Assembly: GCA_029931535.1 (NCBI GenBank)
Contig: JAQPZY010001670.1
Span: forward strand, 1,922,001 to 1,986,000
Length of the DNA: 64,000 nucleotides
Source: Margaritifera margaritifera
Taxonomy: Eukaryota; Mollusca; Bivalvia; Unionida; Margaritiferidae
Reading direction: 5' to 3'
This document shows, one piece after another, positions 34,566 through 46,934 of the stretch. Numbering within the stretch: position 1 is the stretch's first letter; each line of letters begins with the position of its first letter. Both the position numbers and the translations under genes were made by a program. The notes under the pieces are model-generated. The model saw only the letters and a list, made by a program, of their open reading frames with translations, had not been told where the DNA came from and made no database searches.

Positions 34566-35340
34566 ATGCCAAAACGTGTGCTTTCTGCCAATGCTAAGAA
34601 ACCACCGGCTAAGAAATATTACAAGTTCAACAGTGCTTGGATATCAGAGATTAAATGTGTGCAGGTGAGTAGCAAAGGTCTTGAGTTTGCATTATGTGTT
34701 TCAAAGGTATGCATCTTTTGTATTTCATAAACTATTTGTAGTTTTCATGCACATAAATTAAGTTCAAGTACTAGATAGAATATATCAGTTAAAAATATAT
34801 TACAAGATAATTAATTTTAAACTTGGGATAAATTATTCATGAAAGCATAAATAAATTATGTATTTTTTCATTGTTTATTTCAAGTCAAAAATCAGTCTTT
34901 ATTTTTTTTTATTTACAATGGTGAAACTTGCCAACAGAATTTTGGATCTGAGCTATGAAGAGAAAGAAGCCCTTGAGGATGTGGCTCAGGAATACATCCT
35001 AAGTCCAAGTCAGGAACTTCCTCCTCTAGGTGAACATAGCTTGGAGGAGTATTCAAGAGCAGTCAGCAACCTTACAAACCCAGCAACAGGAAAACTGAAG
35101 TTAGAACATCTTGGCAGGCTGAGCGTGTTTTTTTGTCATTGCCACATTCTAATGCTGATATAGAGAGGATATTCTGCATTCTTCACAAAATACAAAAGTG
35201 ATTCAAAGGGGAAATTTAGACCTGAGATCTATTTAGAGCCTGTTAAGTGTGAAGCTTTATAATCACAATGAATGTCATTAGTGGACACCAGACAGTGATC
35301 TTATGAAGGAAATAAAAAATGCTATTGGATTTTATTTAAA
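34566..35340 (+). pseudogene. hAT transposase remnant, N- and C-terminal pieces
   Basis: An N-terminal piece at 34567-34665 reads 'MPKRVLSANAKKPPAKKYYK' then 'FNSAWISEIKCVQ', like the basic start before the BED zinc finger of hAT proteins of the KIAA1586/ZMYM6 type. A C-terminal piece at 34919-35330 reads 'NPATGKLKLEHLGRL', then 'LPHSNADIERIFCILHKIQ', which is the hAT dimerisation motif ('lphSnAdcERvFS...kikt'). The catalytic middle is missing. Confidence 0.65.
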
Positions 35341-35995
35341 AGATCTTTGCAGTGAACACTAGGATAAACAGCTCTTTTTCATTTAAGTGACAATATATTG
35401 ACTCATAGTAATTAATTATTATTGTAACATTTTCCATCAGAATCTGAATAGGATTCATGTTCAAAACTTGCTATTTTATTATAATATGAAGAGAATACAT
35501 ATTATAGCAAAAATGCACTTGTTTTGTTTTTAAACCCCTTAAAACATGTAAATTTTATGCAGATAAAAAATCTACTGGTTTAGAAGCCAATCTACTGATC
35601 AAAATATGTAAATCTACTACCGTATTTGCCGGCCTATAAGTCGATGCGGACTATAAGTCGAAATCGCTAATTTCTTCAATTTTCAATCTTTCATCCATAA
35701 GTCGATGCGGAGTATAAGACGAAGCCAGATCAACACCTTGGCTTCGTCACTTTCGCTAGTAACTTCCGGTTTCATGAATATTAATGGTATCACTATACTA
35801 TTCCAGATTAATTTGGAAAATGATTAAGATGGTCTGTACACATATTATTTATAGGTATTATTTATTGGTGCATTGTACGCAATGATATGAACTCCTGTTG
35901 TCAAAAAAATAAGTACAACTTGTATTCTTAGAGCAATAGTAACCTCATTATCAAATTATATGTACAATAAAAACTAAAAGAACTCGATTAACTCA

Positions 35996-37023
35996 TTAAC
36001 CCCTGCCGCCACAATAAGTCGTCGCACTTTGCTTCCCTCATCTCCCGAGTGCCACTATAACATGGCGCAGTTTACCTTGCTTGAATCCCGGGCGCCTCGT
36101 TTGAGTGGCAGTATTAGTCTAGGCCTGTATCCCGCACGACGAGTTAAAGCGGCACAAACCATTGGTTGATTCCAGACTATTTCCTACTTATGCAGACAGT
36201 TTAACCAATCAAATTTAAGCTTACATATATAGAGGAAACATTGCAGCACAAAGGGAAAAAAATTTGACTTTGATAGTGCTAGAAATAGTGGAGATATTTA
36301 GATTTAAAAATGATGCAAAATGACAAGAATCAGCCACTGGAAGTAGACACATACTTGACAGACTCTGATGGAGATATATTCATTTATGTGTGGATTAAAC
36401 CATATCTTGTAGATATTTTGAAGAATCGGTAAATAAAGACTTGCTTGTGTTTGGGAAAATGAATTTAGTTAGCACGAGTGTACATGATTCAGAGTTTGTT
36501 CAAAGTGTTTGATTAGTTTTTAAACGTTTAGTGGAGAATTCTAAGGAAGAAAGGTAAGTAAAGTGTGAGGAAAATATGCAGTTTTCACACGAGGTTAAAG
36601 TTTGTAAGAGAGATGACAAATGGAATTTTTGTGAATTATTTCACGTGTTGAAGGTTTTAATTATTCAGTGTGAATTCATAATGGATTTAATGAATTTTTA
36701 ATCACAAAAGAAAAAGATTGGTAAGTAAATAATATTTTTTTTGCCTTTATGGATGAGTTTTATTTCTGCATGCTGCATGAAATTTATACCATTATCTACA
36801 TAATTTTATTGAGAACAGCTGTGCCAAACTTTAGCTTAATTGAAGGAATACAAAGCAAAAAATAACTGATTTATTTCAAGTAGCCCTCTCTGTAAAAATC
36901 AGCAAGTCAAGTACTGTCAGTGAGTCTCAGGGATACAGCTACTGGAAAGGCTAACACTGCTCTAGGTGATCCCTCTGCAAGTATGCTGTAAGGGAATACC
37001 TAGCTGTTTGGCTCAGGGGTTAA
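35996..37023. mobile_element. TTAA-bounded nested element (piggyBac-like MITE), 1.0 kb
   Basis: The block starts 'TTAAcccctg' at 35996 and ends 'caggggTTAA' at 37023. The inverted similarity extends outward to 'aactcattaacccctg' on both sides (16 bases), so the true ends may lie a few bases further out. The first 200 bases are GC- and CpG-richer than the flanks. A short peptide 'QPLEVDTYLTDSDGD' (about 36325) is acidic but not diagnostic. Confidence 0.5.
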
Positions 37024-37157
37024 TGAGTTTAGACTTGTTGTTTTTAGTGAATGTGCTTATGTGTGTCTGTGTGTGTGTGTGAGAGAGAGAGGATGAAACA
37101 ACGCTATGTCAGTGTGTAAGAACGTATGCATTCAGAGCAGTTTTTACTTGTAGCTTT

Positions 37158-37159
<2 letters not shown>

Positions 37160-37213
<54 letters not shown>
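37160..37213. repeat. (GA)n microsatellite
   Basis: About 27 uninterrupted GA units inside the 2.8-kb element, preceded by a shorter mixed GT/GA run at 37057-37092. Confidence 0.98.
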
Positions 37214-37214
<1 letters not shown>

Positions 37215-38433
37215 TACAGGAGAATTGTAATATGTATTGTTGAGTTACCTGATGATTGTGATCTTACTCATGTACAGGATCATTACTGTATTCCATTATC
37301 AATTAATATCTCTGAATAAACAGTTCATTCTTGTTTTTATATCCATTATCATAAAGAACCAACTGGCTTTGCAGAGTGTTATTTACATTCTAATTAAATA
37401 TGCCTACAGCTTGGGCCAGGTCATTCCAGTTGACACCTGCAGTAGATGTGATCAAATTAGTGAGGCTACCAATAGGGAAATGAGGCTACCCATAGGGTAT
37501 TGTAATCGATCCTGTAAAGCATGTTAATGTATGCTGGACTGTGTAATGACCTGTAATGCCAGGTGCTTGCCCATGTAAGTTTCTCAACCAGTGACATCTT
37601 TTGATCTCACCGACAGAAGTGTCAGAGCTTTGAATTCACGAGCAAAGATCAAACCAAAATGCCGCCTAACTACAGGAAGTGTACATGCACTTACTGATAA
37701 AGGGTAATTTTATTTCGTGGGAATATAGAGTTCATTGTATTTGCAACAAAAAAAAAACAACACAGCATGCTAAATGGTCATCTTGGGATTTAAACTAAAT
37801 GGAGTCTATATGAATATAAATATTGTGAATATTTAAATATAAATTATATATCTTTGAAACTGAAGGAGTATGGTATGCATTGTTTTAATTTCCATTGACT
37901 ATTTCATTACTGTTTTCTCTCTTTGACAAAAGCTTCAGCTAAAAGGGGTCAGTAAGGTACATTAAGCAAAATAGCATGAAGAATGGCTGAAATCTGTCTG
38001 TCTGTCTGTCTCTTTTATTTCGATCACAAGATGCAACAAGAAAAATGTGCAATGGAATACCCATGTTTTCTAACTTGTCTATTCTACTACACACATAAGC
38101 AAACTTAAACAACATATATTACTAGTGCATGCTGCTTTAGCGCAATTACGTCTGATGCACGTGAATTTAATACTGACAATCACGTAAATATTTCGGAATC
38201 CTTCTCCATGTCGGGTCCTATATTTTTTCGCACACGATCTCTTCCCAAAAATGATAATTATTTTTTTACACTATACTTTTTGTACTTTAAATTTTTTTTT
38301 TTTTAATTATTAATTTTTTTTTAACAGTAAAGCAATTTCAATGACATAATTCATATATAAGTCGATTCGGAGTATAAGAAGAAGCCCAGACTTCCAGGTC
38401 AAAAAGTATCGACTTATAGGCCGGCAAATACGG

Positions 38434-38869
38434 TAGTTTGAAATCCTGGTTCTGTCACATGTTACATCGTGTTGCATAACAAATGTTGTGAATAGGGCTG
38501 CACATCACACAATGGCTAACTCTCTTACTACATACAGTAATTTATATCTAGTGGGAGGAGACACCCTCCTGTGCTCTTCTTTATTGAAGTTACATCATGC
38601 AGCCTCCCTTTTGGTTTCCCTCTTCTGTTTGGAGGCCGTATTGAAGAGATTATGAAGCAGGCAGTACAGGAGTTAGGGTTTTAGCACTCCTTGACCTACT
38701 ATTCCTCTTTCAACAGCATCAGGGGCAATACCAGAGAAGGGATGATCATTGGCAAAAGGATAGAAAAAGCTTGGCACAATAGCAGCAGTCTTTTTGTGGT
38801 CAGGCAAATTTTAGGAGACTGCAAACACCTAATTTTCACAGGCAGGCTGAGAGGGGGAAGGGAAAACCT
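38434..38869. other. Stretch between the 2.8-kb transposon and the DIRS RT
   Basis: Probably DIRS pol leader sequence. Overlapping open frames on both strands at 38691-39035 are too decayed to assign before 'LTVNPRVGARL' at about 38925. Confidence 0.35.
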
Positions 38870-40250
38870 AGTTTTTCTTCCCCCAAGCCTCACAGTGTTT
38901 GACAATCATTCCATGTTCTGCCTGCTCACTGTCAACCCTCGTGTGGGCGCCAGACTCTTTCTCTTTAGACAGACTTTTATCAGCCTTTTCCCAAGGAACA
39001 ATTGGGTGATCCAAGTCATTTTGGATGGGATGTGAATCTTGTTTATCTTGCTTCTTCCCCTTTTGTTGTCCGTTTTTATGACAGATGCCCCAAGTGATCC
39101 CTTGAGGGTGGACATTTTACAGAAGGAGATAGAGCCTATGCTGATAGAGCTTATGCTTGTCAAGTGTGTGGTGGAGATAGTTCAGAAGCCACACATCCCC
39201 TGGGTTTTTGTTCCAGACTCTTTCTGGTGCCAAAAGTCAAAGGTAAACTGAGGCTGATTATAGACCTGAGCCAGCTCAATCAGTTTATTGCCGCCTCAAA
39301 GTTCAAAATGGAGATGTCAAAGTTTGAGCAGCTGTTGGTAAGATGCAATGAATATACTCAATCACCTGCAGTCTGACCGATGCATATTTCCATGTCCGGT
39401 ATTTGGAAAGTACATTCACTTTGGCTACTGTGAGTGAGCATATCAGTTTTGTGCCCTTCCCTTATACCTGAGCATCAGCCCTTGGGCCTTCATCACAACA
39501 CTGGACTGCATGATTTCCCACTTTAGGATGTCATCCTCCATGGCAACAGTGGCATACCTAGATGACATTATTCAGAAACACTTGGTAAGTTTGCTTCTGT
39601 TTCAGGATATGAATCACCTTCTCTCCCTCCATTGTAATTTAGAGTGGGGAGTAGACATGGATAAGTCAGATCTCATTCCCTCTCAGCACTTGATCATCTT
39701 GGTGTGGAGTTTCTGACTCATATCAAACTTGTTCTGTTTCCTCCCAAATGTATTGATTGACTTGTCCAGGCATTGGAGTCGATTTCTACCAATGCTTCTA
39801 TTTCAGCTAGAGAGTTTCTTGAACTTCACTGCCACCTTAGTGTGGCAGTGGACTTGCTCAGTCTCAGTCATCTGTATATGTGTCCTCTGCAGATGGTGGT
39901 AGTGGCACAGTGGCACCTGATTTGGCTTCGTTAGATCATTAGATCATAATCTAGTTCGAAATTTGCCACTTCCTGGTCCAGTGGCAAAACAGAGAGTGGT
40001 TAGTGGCAGGAATACCCCTGGAACCACCACAGCTGTAAATCACAATCATACAGATGCAAGTTTGTCAGGTTGGGGGGGGGGGGGCCCACTTAGTGGCCGA
40101 ACTTCGCCACAGTAAGTGGGGAGTTGATGGCATTAAAGAACTCACTTCACATCAGTCTCTTGGATATGAAGGCTGTTTTCCTTCTACACCATAATTTAGA
40201 GGGGTTATGGCCCCTTATTGTCTGTCCTCCTAACTTTGGTTTCCACAGCA
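38870..40250 (+). pseudogene. DIRS RT-RNase H, broken
   Basis: 'LTVNPRVGARLFLFRQTFIS' (about 38925-38985) and 'NNWVIQVILDGM' form the DIRS pol N-terminus. 'PSDPLRVDILQKEIEPML' and 'GKLRLIIDLSQLNQFI' (39241-39290) start RT, and the catalytic 'VAYLDDIIQ' lies at about 39549-39575 (YLDD codons 39555-39566). RNase H traces follow (GWGG-like near 40060, with a poly-G interruption). Many stops and frame changes; no recombinase follows, and no terminal repeats were found. A separate decayed copy from those at 14.2-22.1 kb and 56.3-61.1 kb. Confidence 0.8.
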
Positions 40251-40511
40251 TGACTTAACCAAGAAATGTTTGATTTCATCTAAATTTAGAATGTAACTTT
40301 ACATTGGTAAGACCTTGAATGAGTTCAAGTTTCAGCATGAATTAATTTCATCATCTAGAGAAGTTTTGGCTCCTTATTGAGGCACAGACAACTAATTCAG
40401 TTCCCATAGACCATAATGTTAATATTTCGCAAAATTTCTATACTTTTATGGTAAGAGCAGCACAATGTGCTTGCATCCTATGCATAATCTATCAAGAGTT
40501 TAAACTTGTAA

Positions 40512-40513
<2 letters not shown>
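40251..40513. other. Non-coding gap
   Basis: Contains a fragment similar to the dispersed repeat near 49570 ('tttggtttccacagcat'), and nothing else recognised. Confidence 0.4.
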
Positions 40514-40543
<30 letters not shown>

Positions 40544-42140
40544 CTTTATTTTAAGAGGGTGACACAATTCGTTGCATGGAACTAATCTCCCTTGTGGCCG
40601 TCTATTATATGCATATTTGTGTACATACTACATAGTTGCATACACAATAAAAAAACCCATTAATAATAAGTTATATTTGTATATGGACATAATAAACAGA
40701 AAATTTTATAAGAACATGCTCAAACTAGGTACATTGTACATTGTTTATATACAGTACAAAAATAGTGAGACAACAAAGTGGAAGGTTTGAGAATTTATAC
40801 TTTAAGTTGTAATGTATTTGTTTAATCAAAAAGGTTTGAGTTTTCATCCATTGAATTAGATTCTAATTAAATGCACTTATATTTGTACTTCCTATAATTT
40901 CCTTTGGGATTCTGTTCCAAATTAATGGCCCCAAATATTGAAAACTTTTCTTAAAGAGTATTTTATTTGGTTTTCGAATGGAAAGGTGGTTAGTTGAAAC
41001 TGATCTTAAATGGGAGTGTTGCCTTGTTTTCTAGCATGAAATAGTTACTTGAGATATAATGAGGCCATATTGTTTGAAACTTTGTGCATAAGTTTAGCCT
41101 TTCTCAAAAATATTTGTTCACTTACTGTTAACATTTTAATATCATTCATTGCATTTGGGATGTTTTCAGCATTGTCTAGGATGAGTCTGCAAGCTCTTTT
41201 TTTGCAAGCAGAATAATTTGCAAATAGTCTTGTCAGAAGTGTTTCCCCAAATAACATTACAGTAGTCTAGGTATGGTTTTATATAGCTTCTGTAATATAT
41301 TGACCTATGTTTAGTTGATAGATATGACCTTATCTTGCTTAATAACCAGAGACATGAATTGACTTTATAACATATGACTTTAATATGTTTATTCCATTGT
41401 AAATTGTTGTCAGCCATCACTGTAAGGATTTTGTCAAGGGTAACTATTTGTAGACAAATTTCATTGAATTTAAGATTCAAATTGTTATTTTCTAATTCTG
41501 CTCTCTTTTGTTGGGTAGTAATCATTAATACTTTAGTCTTGTCTGTGTTTACTTTCATGCCATTTTCCTTACACCAGGAATATAATATAAGTAAGACCAT
41601 CTGAAGGGACACTTCTAGGTCTGATTTTAGCTGTTTGAAATCTGATAGAGTGGTGTCATCATCAAATAGGTTGGTAGCTGAAATACAGTTGCCTTTTTTC
41701 AGTGGCAGATCATTTATGAAAATGAGGAAGAGGAGCAGGCCCAGGATTGATCCCTGTGGCACTCCACATGTAATTGGTTTTTCTTGAGAAAAACTGTTAT
41801 TTGTTTTGACATGCTGTTTTCTCATTGTTTGATAGGATGTAAACCAATCATTTGTGGAATTGTCACATTAATAAATGTTCAATTTATTGATAAGATTATC
41901 ATGATCAAAAAGGTTAAAAGCTTTTCTAAGATCTGCTAGTATGGATCCAACAAATTTCCCTTGATCTAAGGCAGTAATCCATCTATGTATAATGGCTGTC
42001 TCACAGGAGTTGTTTTCTCTGAACCCTGATTGGTTTTGGTAAATTAAGTTATAAGTTGAAACATCAAAGATTGTCATGAACATGTTTTTCAGTGAGTTGG
42101 AATGTATTTTTTTCACATTTTCTTCCATATTTGCATAGAT
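40514..42140 (-). pseudogene. CR1/L2-like element, RT region of ORF2
   Basis: On the - strand the RT starts abruptly at about 42128 with 'YQNQSGFRENNSCETAII', 'FVGSILADLRKAFNLFDHDN' and, after a break, 'ITCGVPQGSILGLLLFLIFI', 'LFDDDTTLS' (variant of the catalytic YADD/FADD box), 'NTDKTKVLMIT', 'MADNNLQWNKHI' and 'YLDYCNVIWGNTSDK'. The 3' end continues to an (ATT)n tail at 40514-40541. Stops and frameshifts are present. The RT fingers are missing: an internal deletion joins the endonuclease (ending near 42201) to mid-RT. Confidence 0.9.
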
Positions 42141-42200
42141 ATAATCATTTAGAGTTTTTGAATGGGTCAGTTTCTCCTGTTGGTTGGTCCACTAATTGGT

Positions 42201-42770
42201 TTAACCAAAAGTTTCTATGAAATTCAACCAGTTTCTGCTAATCTGATTATTCATAAGATCCCTCTTAAATGCACCTAAAATATAAATTTCGTTTTGTTCG
42301 TCAGTCACTTTATCTAGTTGCTTTTCAAAATGCTCATTCCCGCTGACCTTCACTGAAAGGGAGCTGTGGACAAATCTCACAAGTAATGGCTTTGTATTTG
42401 ATTGATTTACCTGGATCCATATTGCTTCAATTTCATCTGATTCTAGATTATTTCTCCCTTCAACTGATAAACCATTTCTTACATATACAACACCACCTCC
42501 AGCCCCTGAACCTATGTCACATCTGATTGGTGTGACATAACCATTGATAAACAACAAGTCATTCGCATGGTTGTCATGTAACTTGGTTTCTGTTAAACCC
42601 AGAATATGTACATTATTGACCTAAGATGATAATAATAAATTCAGTAGGTCTAACTTATTCATACCGTGTATATTTATATCCCCAATGTGTAGACCTTTTC
42701 CTTTAAATCCTAGATATAATATATTGTTAAAGTAAACATTATTAGGAGGGTCACATAAAGGGGTTAGTTC
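42201..42770 (-). pseudogene. CR1/L2-like element, apurinic endonuclease region of ORF2
   Basis: On the - strand: 'VHILGLTETKLHDNHANDLL' (the 'ltETkL' block with a metal-binding Glu), 'FINGYVTPIRCDIGSGAGGG', 'VVYVRNGLS', 'EAIWIQVNQSNTKPLLV', 'EIYILGAFKRDLMN' (the 'lGDFN.d' motif, here GAFKRD, so catalytic Asp and Asn are lost). This APE-type nuclease nicks the target for reverse transcription. It is inactive. Confidence 0.85.
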
Positions 42771-42779
42771 AACCACATT

Positions 42780-44700
42780 TTAAAAATTTCTTGAAGCATG
42801 CATGTAGTCACTTTTAAAACATTCACAAAGATTTAATGAACTTCCACATTCAAAACATGGATTATAGCTCTCAGTTTGAGAGATATACTGTTTAACTGAG
42901 GTCCCAAAGGAAACAACATTACAATCTTCACCCAGTATAGTTCCCAAGGCTTGTCTTGAAACAGCAGAGAAATTATGTATCATAAATAGGGCACTGTCTT
43001 CATAGCCATAAGCCTAGCACCAGTTGCTAGGGTAAAACATTCCAGTGTTTTGCCTTATGTCCATATTCCAAACAGTCATGGCATTGAATTTTCCCAGCTA
43101 CATGAATCTAAGCCATGCCCAGGTTCAAAGCAATTATAATGCCTCCCTAGCTTGTGTTGTTTGCTGAAAGTGTTATCTTGTTTCTTGTCATATCTCTGGT
43201 TAATTTATTTTCTTTGAGTGTTTGAACTTGTTCATTTATTGCTTTAGTCATGGGGTGTTCCAGCACCAAGCCAGACTTTGTTACAAATGCATTTTCAATG
43301 TCAGTTATTTTGTGGTTCCATTCATTACATAGTTGCTCTATTAAGGCATTCATGGTTCAAACATCAGTGTCAATTCTTGGAGAAAATGTGCAGATGAACA
43401 CATTACAAGCTGGATTGTCCAAGTATATGTTGTTCAGAATGTGGTAAAAATTGTCTTCAGTTTGTTCGATATCAATGTTGTTGTTAACATCATTTCCTCC
43501 AACACTGATGATGATGTTTTTAAAGTTAGAAAGGTCTGTTTGTCTGATTATATGAAGCATATGACATGTTCTCACCCCAGGTAATGACTTGACTTTGACC
43601 CAAGATTTAAGTCCTCTTTCACTGAGGTATTTGAGTCACCAATCAGAAATGTTTGTTTTATGGAAATTTCCTGATGTTTGGGGTGGCTATAAGATTTTCT
43701 TTTATGAGAAGATTCCCCGGTATTGGAAGAGCCAGGTGTTTCACCATTAATATTAGAATAATGATGCTCACCAATCACAACATTATCTCAACAGAATCAG
43801 TTGTATGATCTCCTTTCATAGAATGCTTTGGGAGTGAAGCGGAATTTTCAGTTGCTGTGATAGATTTAATAGCTTTCAGTGTTGTTTCATTTTTGACAAA
43901 TTTGTCCATATTACTGTCAATCTTTTGAGTCTCTGCTATAATTGACTGAATTATATCATCAACAGCTATGAATTTTTCATTTTTTTCATTACCTTGGTGG
44001 TATTATTTTGGCAGTTTTCTGATTCTTCTTTCACCACACTTATAATTTCAGTTTTCAAGTTTCTAACATCTTCCATTGTTGACAAGAGAATCTGAGGATC
44101 AATAGCAGCATTAGTATATGGTAGATAATCTTAGTCTTTATTGAAATGTTTCACTTTATCCTTCAGCATAGTGTTTTCCTCTTCAAGAATTAGGCAGCAA
44201 CTTGATAATTGGCTTCAGTAACATTTTATGGTAAATTGTTTGTTTTTTAGTCTCCAGGAATTCAGATTTCACATTTATGCTGGTATTTGAAAGTTGTTTT
44301 ACAAGCTTGTCTGTCTTTTGCTGACTGGTATTTTGTTTTCAAACATTCAAGTTGTCTTGATAACTTAGTTTGTTGGGCCTTCAGTTTTGCAATTTCCTGA
44401 TGTAGTAAATTATTTTTCCCTTATTAGGGCTGTTATGTTCTTATCATTGGCATCAGGGATCCCTGTCAGCATGGAAGTATTTTCAGATAGAGCTTCCAGC
44501 AGAGTGTTTTCCTCCTGGAGCAATTTGTTATCATTATCCCTTGTTAGGGCTGTCATCTCCTGGTCACTGCCCAGCTCATATTTCAGCTGGTGAAAGGGCC
44601 CTGGACTGAAATGGACTGCCTGGCTGAGATTTCTGATTGGTTTCCCCAGGTTGATTTGGTGTTGCACCACTAATTTCCATTTCTGAATTAGCAATGGGGA
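42780..44700 (-). pseudogene. CR1/L2-like element ORF1: coiled coil, SGNH-hydrolase domain, zinc knuckle
   Basis: From high to low coordinates: Glu/Lys/Leu-rich coiled-coil stretches (44694-44410 and onward); an SGNH-hydrolase (esterase-like) domain at 43700-43150 with 'TFLIGDSNTSVKEDL' (the GDS block) and 'IIISVGGNDVNNN' (the GGND block); then a CCHC-type knuckle 'CHDCLEYGHKAKHW' at about 43100-43050 and a Cys-rich end at about 42860. ORF1 proteins with this esterase domain are known from CR1/L2 elements. Many frameshifts. Confidence 0.7.
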
Positions 44701-45545
44701 AAAGTTTTATTTGATCTCCAGTTAATTGAAAATGTATATTTTAACTTGATGCTGTGAAAGACTGGTTTGGGGTGCTACACACCTGAAATATTCTTTAATT
44801 GCTGCCATGATTACTATCACTGGGTTTGGAATACATTTCTTGAGCATGGCAATTAAAAATTTTGTTACCTGATTTCCCTCTGGAGACATTAAGAATCATA
44901 ATGTGGCAACTAGAGAATTACATCATCACTTTCTGATTACAAGCATACCATGTTTTATGTTTGAAACAGTTGGCATATACAATTTAATTCACAGCATAAG
45001 TACTTTTTTGTTCATACTGACTCACAGCCCACCAGGGACCATTTGAATACATGACCCATGCAGTCAGCCTCAGCTAATGGTATGGATCTGGAAATAAGTG
45101 GCCATAGAAACAAATGTGGAAATTTAGCAGTAAAATTGTAACTGTCAGTCAAATTAACAAAAACATAGCTGTGGTTAAGACTTTATTAATATAAACTATC
45201 TTTAGAGGATAATGTAGATAATGGCCCTTGATCAGTTAATTTGAGGTCTGGCAATATGTAGAGAGGTGGTTTAGAAATCTTAAGATTGTAAATTTCATTG
45301 TCTGGCCTGAGGTTGATGCAGATGATGACTGTTGAGAGTGCTGTTAAACAGATCAATATATACTATTAAAAATAAATGTTCTTTTTTATTATTGCTCTTT
45401 AATTTGCCTTACCATAACTAAAACTATTCACAAATTAATTTTTTTTACTAAATTGATTTCTGCTGTCAGTGTCTATGGTGACCAAATTATTATGACTTTG
45501 GTGACCTAAAATTTGAAATGGAAACTAAATTTTCAAGGAGGTTGC
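44701..45545. other. Non-coding stretch
   Basis: It may still contain the 5' leader of the element on its left. No exon, RNA gene or repeat array was recognised. Confidence 0.4.
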
Positions 45546-45579
<34 letters not shown>

Positions 45580-46545
45580 TATTTATAGAGGGTGACTCAT
45601 TTAGTCAAGGACTATTCTCCCTTGAGACCCTCTTAAGAAAAGTATAACAATCTGCATCATACGTAAGATAATAGTAATTACTATTTATTTTAACATGTCT
45701 TTAGTATTATAGATGCTAAATTCTATTATAAGTTATTAGTAACACATAGATGCTCATGATGTCTCTTCTTAAATGCTGTAATATTTTCTGCAGATTTTAC
45801 ATGCAGTGGAAGCTTGTTCCACAGAACTGTACCAGAGTATTGGGAGCTTTTCTTAAATTGCTCTGTTCTTGGTTTTGGTGGATGAAGGTTTCCATGTGAT
45901 GTTGATGTCAACTGGAAATGTGTTCAATAGGGCCTGAATAAATCCTGAAGATACTCTGGTGCAGCTCCATGCAGACATTTCTATACAAGAACTGCCTTGT
46001 GAAAATCAATCCTTTCATATATTGTAAAAAATGCTTTTGATGAATAATCAATAGATGCATGTAAAATAATGCGTGCTGCCCTTTTCTGTAGTTTATAAAT
46101 CCTGTCAAGCTGAGATTTGGCATAGTTTCCCCGTACAGTTGAACAATAATCCATTGTCGGAAGAATATATGAATTATAGTATAGAATGCAAGTTTCTGTA
46201 GGTAAATATTTCTTGATTCTGCCGAGTAGGGCAATTTTGGATGACTACTTTTCAAAGCTTGTCAATATGGTCACCCTATTGTAAATTATTATCTACAGAC
46301 ACACCTAAAAGTTTTTCATGTTTGACATTTTCTAACTTACGATTATTATTGTAAGAGATAATTCTGGGTTTCCTAACTTGTGTAGTTTTGTGATGTCCCC
46401 AAAATCATACATTTTGTTTTACCTTCATTAAGTACCATCTTATTTTGTTGTGCCCAACTCTGAACTCTAATAAGGTCCGAGTCTAATCTTGTTTGGATAA
46501 TTGGCTCATTTGTGTACAAAATGAGTAGGGTGAATAGATCAATGC
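45546..46545 (-). pseudogene. CR1/L2-like non-LTR element, RT C-terminal part
   Basis: On the - strand: 'SDLIRVQSWAQQNKMVLNEG', 'KTKCMILGTSQ', 'PKLPYSAESRNIYLQ', 'IHIFFRQWIIVQLYGE', then in a new frame 'KPRTEQFKKSSQYSGTVLWN' and 'KLPLHVKSAENITAFKKR'. Ends in an (ATT)n tail at about 45549-45574 next to 'gagtcaccctctataaataa'. Related to, but clearly different from, the element at 40514-44700. 5'-truncated. Confidence 0.85.
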
Positions 46546-46745
46546 ATCAGAGGATATTGAGGTTTTGTATTTCCTTGTCATATTCATCTACTCTTCATAA
46601 TCATCATCTTATGTACATGTTTTATAGGATAGCTAGCCTAAATCTGATGATCTTGAATAGCTTTTAAAAATTGTAATTTGATTGAAACAGGAATGTTTGC
46701 ATGAGTTGTGCATTTCAAAAATTTATATAGATGTATATGTTTCAG

Positions 46746-46934
46746 CTGCCATATGTCCATCTATAGAGAATCTTGTAAATGGGTCCATAACATCAGTAGA
46801 GGGAAACATTACCAGTGGACAATATGGATCAGTGGCTGAATTTGTCTGTAATCCAGGATACGAGTTGAAGGGCATCCGGTACTCTTACTGTAATGGTAGT
46901 GCATGGTCCCACAAGAAAATACCACAATGCATTA
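46746..46934 (+). CDS. Exon of the CUB/sushi protein: sushi (CCP) domain
   Basis: Acceptor 'atatgtttcag' before 46746, donor 'atta|gtaaga' after 46934; 189 bases, phase 1 to 1. The peptide has 'ICPSIENLVNGSITSVEG', 'FVCNPGYELKGIRYSYCNG', 'AWSHKKIPQCI'. Four cysteines and Trp are in place. It follows the previous sushi exon after an ~18-kb transposon-filled intron. That the two groups belong to one gene is inferred from strand, phase and domain type. Confidence 0.93.

Larger units (their letters stand above)
35620..38433. mobile_element. 2.8-kb DNA transposon with 26-bp perfect terminal inverted repeats
   Basis: Left end 'ccgtatttgccggcctataa' plus 'gtcgat' and the complement of the right end are identical over 26 bases. 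TA at 35618-35619 and 38434-38435 fits a Tc1/mariner-pogo-type target. Subterminal 'ataagtcgatgcggagtata' (about 35697) and 'ataagtcgattcggagtata' (about 38355) lie in the same orientation at both ends. No transposase was recognised. It contains a second nested element and a GA microsatellite. Confidence 0.85.
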
